Positions 60,950-64,000 of a stretch of 64,000 bases of DNA are shown here, piece by piece. The first letter of the stretch is position 1, and each line of letters begins with the position of its first letter. This DNA comes from Triglochin maritima (lineage: Eukaryota; Streptophyta; Magnoliopsida; Alismatales; Juncaginaceae): NCBI GenBank assembly GCA_963682175.1, contig OY821786.1:27302501-27366500 (forward strand), in the 5' to 3' direction. A program made the position numbers and the translations under genes. The notes below the pieces were generated by a model, which was not told the origin of the DNA, did not search any database, and saw nothing but the letters and a program-made list of their open reading frames with translations.

Positions 60950-62220
60950 CTTGATCCACCAAATGCATATCCGACCAAATAGGTCGACTATAAATTCTTC
61001 GGTCAACCGACTATCCTAACGAACGACCGAACTCATTTCGGGCAGCTGAACCTTTTGAATCAGTAACTTCAAATCCTTACTGGAATCACTAGTTTGAACG
61101 ATCGCACGTCATACGAAATCTCTATTTAAAGAAATTCCAATATGTATTGGAATTCCCCTTTCGGTCAACCGTCATTCACTCGGTCATCTGAGTTTTCCTA
61201 AGGATAAATTCAAACGTGGCTTGCTCCCTATGGCCCACATTGCAAAGATCCGTTGAGGATTCTTGTGAGACTTATATTTTGTTGTCATGCTCAAATCTTT
61301 GAAAACTCATATTGTTCAGTCCATTGAGGCTTCATCGGTCGACTGTTTCCTGTATGGTGTTTAGTGTGCAACGACTCTTTCCACGTGTCAATATAGTCAT
61401 TGTGCTCACAATGGTTATTTGATTTCCAACTGTTGGCGCTAAAAGACAACTCATTGATCGTGATGACCGATGGGGTCCCGGATGATTGAAATCGTTTTGA
61501 TCAAAGTTCGACCAATTCTTACTGTCCATCTTGAAACGGCTAGTCGAACCCCGTTTGGTGAACATAACATTAATTGGTCAAAATTGAAAAAAATTACTGG
61601 AAGTTTTGATCGGCTAATCGAACCTTATGCGATTATCCAAACCCTTTATATTTATCAAGCCTAAATTTTGTTTTGGACAACTGTGTGGCAAACGGTCGAC
61701 CAGTTATCTACGAATTTCTGCACGAGCTCAAGTTCAATCTTCTTTCTCATTGGTCCAACTTTCACCAACTTTCCCTAACAACTCTATTTGCTTTGAAGCC
61801 TATAAAAGTCTCGTTTAAGAGACACAAACACACACAAAACTTGCAAAAATCATTCATACCCTTTGTGCTCTTAAGTTCTCAATCTTTCAAAGCTCCAACT
61901 CTCAAAATTCATTTAATTCAATGGAAGCCCCGTTTCAAATCCTTGAGTGCATTCAAGTTAGAGTTCAACCACTTTCATGAAATCTCATGGCGTTGTAAAG
62001 CTTTGAGGAAGCTCCATCTTGGGTTGCGAGAGGCGAATCGAGCAATGCGAGGGTGTTTACATTGTGAGAGTTTATCTTCGACCCCGAACGAAGAGATTAG
62101 TGAATTCTCGAGTAGGGATCGAATGATCGATTGTAACTCAAGAAGATGACTAGATAACTGTGGTGTGATCGAACCTCTAAAAAATCTTCGGAGCCAACTT
62201 GTGGTTTGCAATTCCCTCAC
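60950..62220 (+). repeat. Probable copia-type LTR remnant with degenerate CGGTCGACC sites
   Basis: Degenerate sites such as TCGGTCAACCGA (61000-61012), CGGTCAACCG (61162-61171), TCGGTCGACTG (61335-61345) and ACGGTCGACC (61692-61701) precede a TATA-like TATAAAAG (61801-61808). This layout matches the Copia-1 and Copia-2 LTRs. Boundaries are unclear. Confidence 0.5.
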
Positions 62221-62468
62221 TTATGTTTTTTATTATGTATTTTTAGCTAAATTGTTAATTAATCTAAGTACCCCCTCTAGAATATTATTTGATCCTACTC
62301 ACGCAAACAACTAGAAACGGAATCAAAAAAAAATATTGTGGGGGCTAGACAACAACTACACTTAACAAAAATAACATATTTACTTAAAAAAGATTAAAAA
62401 AATACTTTTCAATTTCGCAAACTTTAGTTTTTTTGTTTTTTATATGAAATTTTTACGATGTAAGTAGT

Positions 62469-63175
62469 GTTGGCTTTTTGGCTAATAATTGCTAATCTGT
62501 TTTGATGATTAACTAACATATCAATAAACATATGTATTTCATTAAAATCATCGCATGCATATATTGTATTTCTAACAATTCAGGAATCAAGTTGAATCAA
62601 GACAAGAAATCAAGAATGAAGATTAGATAGGTTTATATTTCTTGTATTTAGCCTATAATGTAACTTGACACTTGAAATCTTTGTTAAATTGCATTGCATA
62701 ACCCTTAGGAAACCTATAGAAGTCTCACATTTAAATCCATATCAATTTGACTTCAATAGGAAATCTATGAATCATTAGAAAATCATCTGGTTCGACCGGA
62801 TTTCAACAGACAACCTCTTGTTTCCCAAACGGTCGACCAAGAACCTCTTTTAGTTCGACCTATTCAATATCTGGTTCCCCAGTCTATATCGGTCGACCAC
62901 AATTCCTCTAACGTTTGATCGTTTTCTTTTGTCAACCGATAGAACTCAGTTCGACCAATAAAAATCTTCTCACCTATCGTATGTTGACACGTGTTTCAGT
63001 TAGTGTGACAACCGGTCTACCGAAACTTTGTTTTGTTCGACCGATTGCATTTCTGCATTTGTCTTAAATATGACTGTTAAACTTGTCGTATATACCAACA
63101 GTCGTATACACATACTCACCTAACCCCCTCACTTAGATTTGGTCTTCTGCTCAACCGAAACTCTTTTTACGGTCG
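62469..63175 (+). repeat. Copia-1-like LTR 5' part
   Basis: It starts TGTTGGCTTTTTGGCTAATAATT, like the Copia-1 terminus (minus strand at 36943). It contains degenerate ACGGTCGACC sites and is cut near 63175 by a gypsy-type LTR. Confidence 0.6.
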
Positions 63176-64000
63176 ATGATGCATTGCATACATTGCATCA
63201 TATGTCTTTCATTTAGATTACTTTTATATCAATAAATGCCACTAAGGTATGTGTTTAGTCTTATTTACATAATACAGGGACCTGAATGCAAATTACCCAC
63301 ATTCCGAGCATAAACGCGTGCAAAAGACTCATTTCTATCATAAAGACCAAGTTCAAGCTTATCGGGTTTCAAGTGGAAATGTATCCAAGCATAAAAGCAT
63401 TCAAGACCTAATTACAAAAAGAACAAGGACTTGAGCACAAAAGTAGCCGGGGACTTAATTGCAAAAAGTCAAGGACTTAATTGCAATTCACGAGTTATTA
63501 TGGAGAAAACCTAAAGAAAAATCAATGTAAATCTCCAAATACATAAAGGAATTAATCCGGAGCTCAAAAGAATGGAAAGAATCAATCCAGACGCGCAAAG
63601 AAGGATCAAATCATACCATAAACATTCAACCAAAATCCGGACAAAATCAGATCAGATTGTGCGGCGTTTCCGCCGCACCACACACACAATGTGCGGCGTT
63701 TCCGCCGCCCAAGCGTCGATCCGCGTCTCCCAATTTCGTCCAGTCGTGTCTGGACACGTGTACTTTCCAATATTATACCTAGATCCCTTGTAGCAACTAT
63801 AAATAGACCCGAGAACGATGTTAGAAGGGTCCTTAGTCTTGGGTTGTAGTTTTTATTCTTAATCTTAGTTTTGTATTCTTCTTTTCATTAATAAAATTCT
63901 GTCTTTTATTTCTTACTTTTAGTTTTCTTTTGTAATGTCTCAAGGACCCTTTCTTCCTCCCTCCATGAGTTTCTAACTCTTTCCAAAGGGTGGAGGTGAC
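63176..64000 (+). repeat. Gypsy-type LTR, distant relative of the Athila-like family, partial
   Basis: It begins TGATGCATTGCATACATTGC. It shares the layout of the Athila-like LTRs: repeated GGACCTGAATGCAA-type phrases, a palindrome pair (63659-63678 and 63691-63708), TATAAATA (63798-63805), and a GGGTGGAGGTGA phrase at the end of the window. It runs off the right edge. Confidence 0.6.
63659..63708 (+). promoter_or_regulatory. Inverted-repeat pair GTGCGGCG-TTTC-CGCCGCAC
   Basis: A perfect 8-bp stem with a 4-nt loop, then a second copy 12 bp later, about 90-120 bp upstream of the TATA box. It is positioned like the palindrome pair of the other gypsy LTRs but with an unrelated sequence. Confidence 0.6.

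Overview
The window is nuclear DNA from a flowering plant, most likely a dicot. The evidence is a class XI myosin gene with 41 exons and GT..AG introns, embedded in nested plant-type transposable elements (Athila-like Ty3/gypsy with a tRNA-Asp-type primer site, Ty1/copia with the initiator-Met primer site, hAT and MULE DNA transposons). The sequence does not allow a species call. No tRNA, rRNA, CRISPR array or prokaryotic operon was found.

Layout. 1-7090: the 3' part of an Athila-like element (broken pol, broken env-position ORF, long 3' non-coding tract, LTR). 7091-11370: a rearranged relative, with a plus-strand PBS and leader, then an inversion junction, then a minus-strand gag pseudogene and partial LTR. 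11371-19667: a decayed hAT transposon split by a nearly intact, pol-less Athila-like element (13169-18566, TSD ATTGT). 19668-24433: intergenic DNA with a small MULE. 24434-37660: a stack of copia elements, namely a minus-strand pol-less element (Copia-1), a gypsy LTR fragment, and a degenerate full-length element (Copia-2) whose 3' LTR carries a 588-bp hAT MITE, followed by more LTR fragments. 37661-41484: a DUF1985-type transposon pseudogene and a second MULE-family element. 41779-59400: the myosin gene, reconstructed as 41 exons, 4,950 nt and 1,649 aa in one open frame. 59500-64000: decayed transposon and LTR remnants, ending in an LTR that runs off the window.

The myosin is the only gene here that looks functional. 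It encodes a motor head, six IQ motifs, a coiled coil, an unusual V/P/Q-rich repeat linker and a DIL-type globular cargo-binding tail.

The most unusual pattern is shared by unrelated transposons. Short perfect or near-perfect palindromes (GACCGCCAATTGGCGGTC, CGGTCGACCG and its variants, GTGCGGCG-TTTC-CGCCGCAC) sit in pairs or arrays, usually about 95-200 bp upstream of the LTR TATA box. A related 19-bp-periodic array lies inside a hAT MITE. Coordinates and splice sites were read by eye, without alignment software; element boundaries without a stated TSD are approximate.
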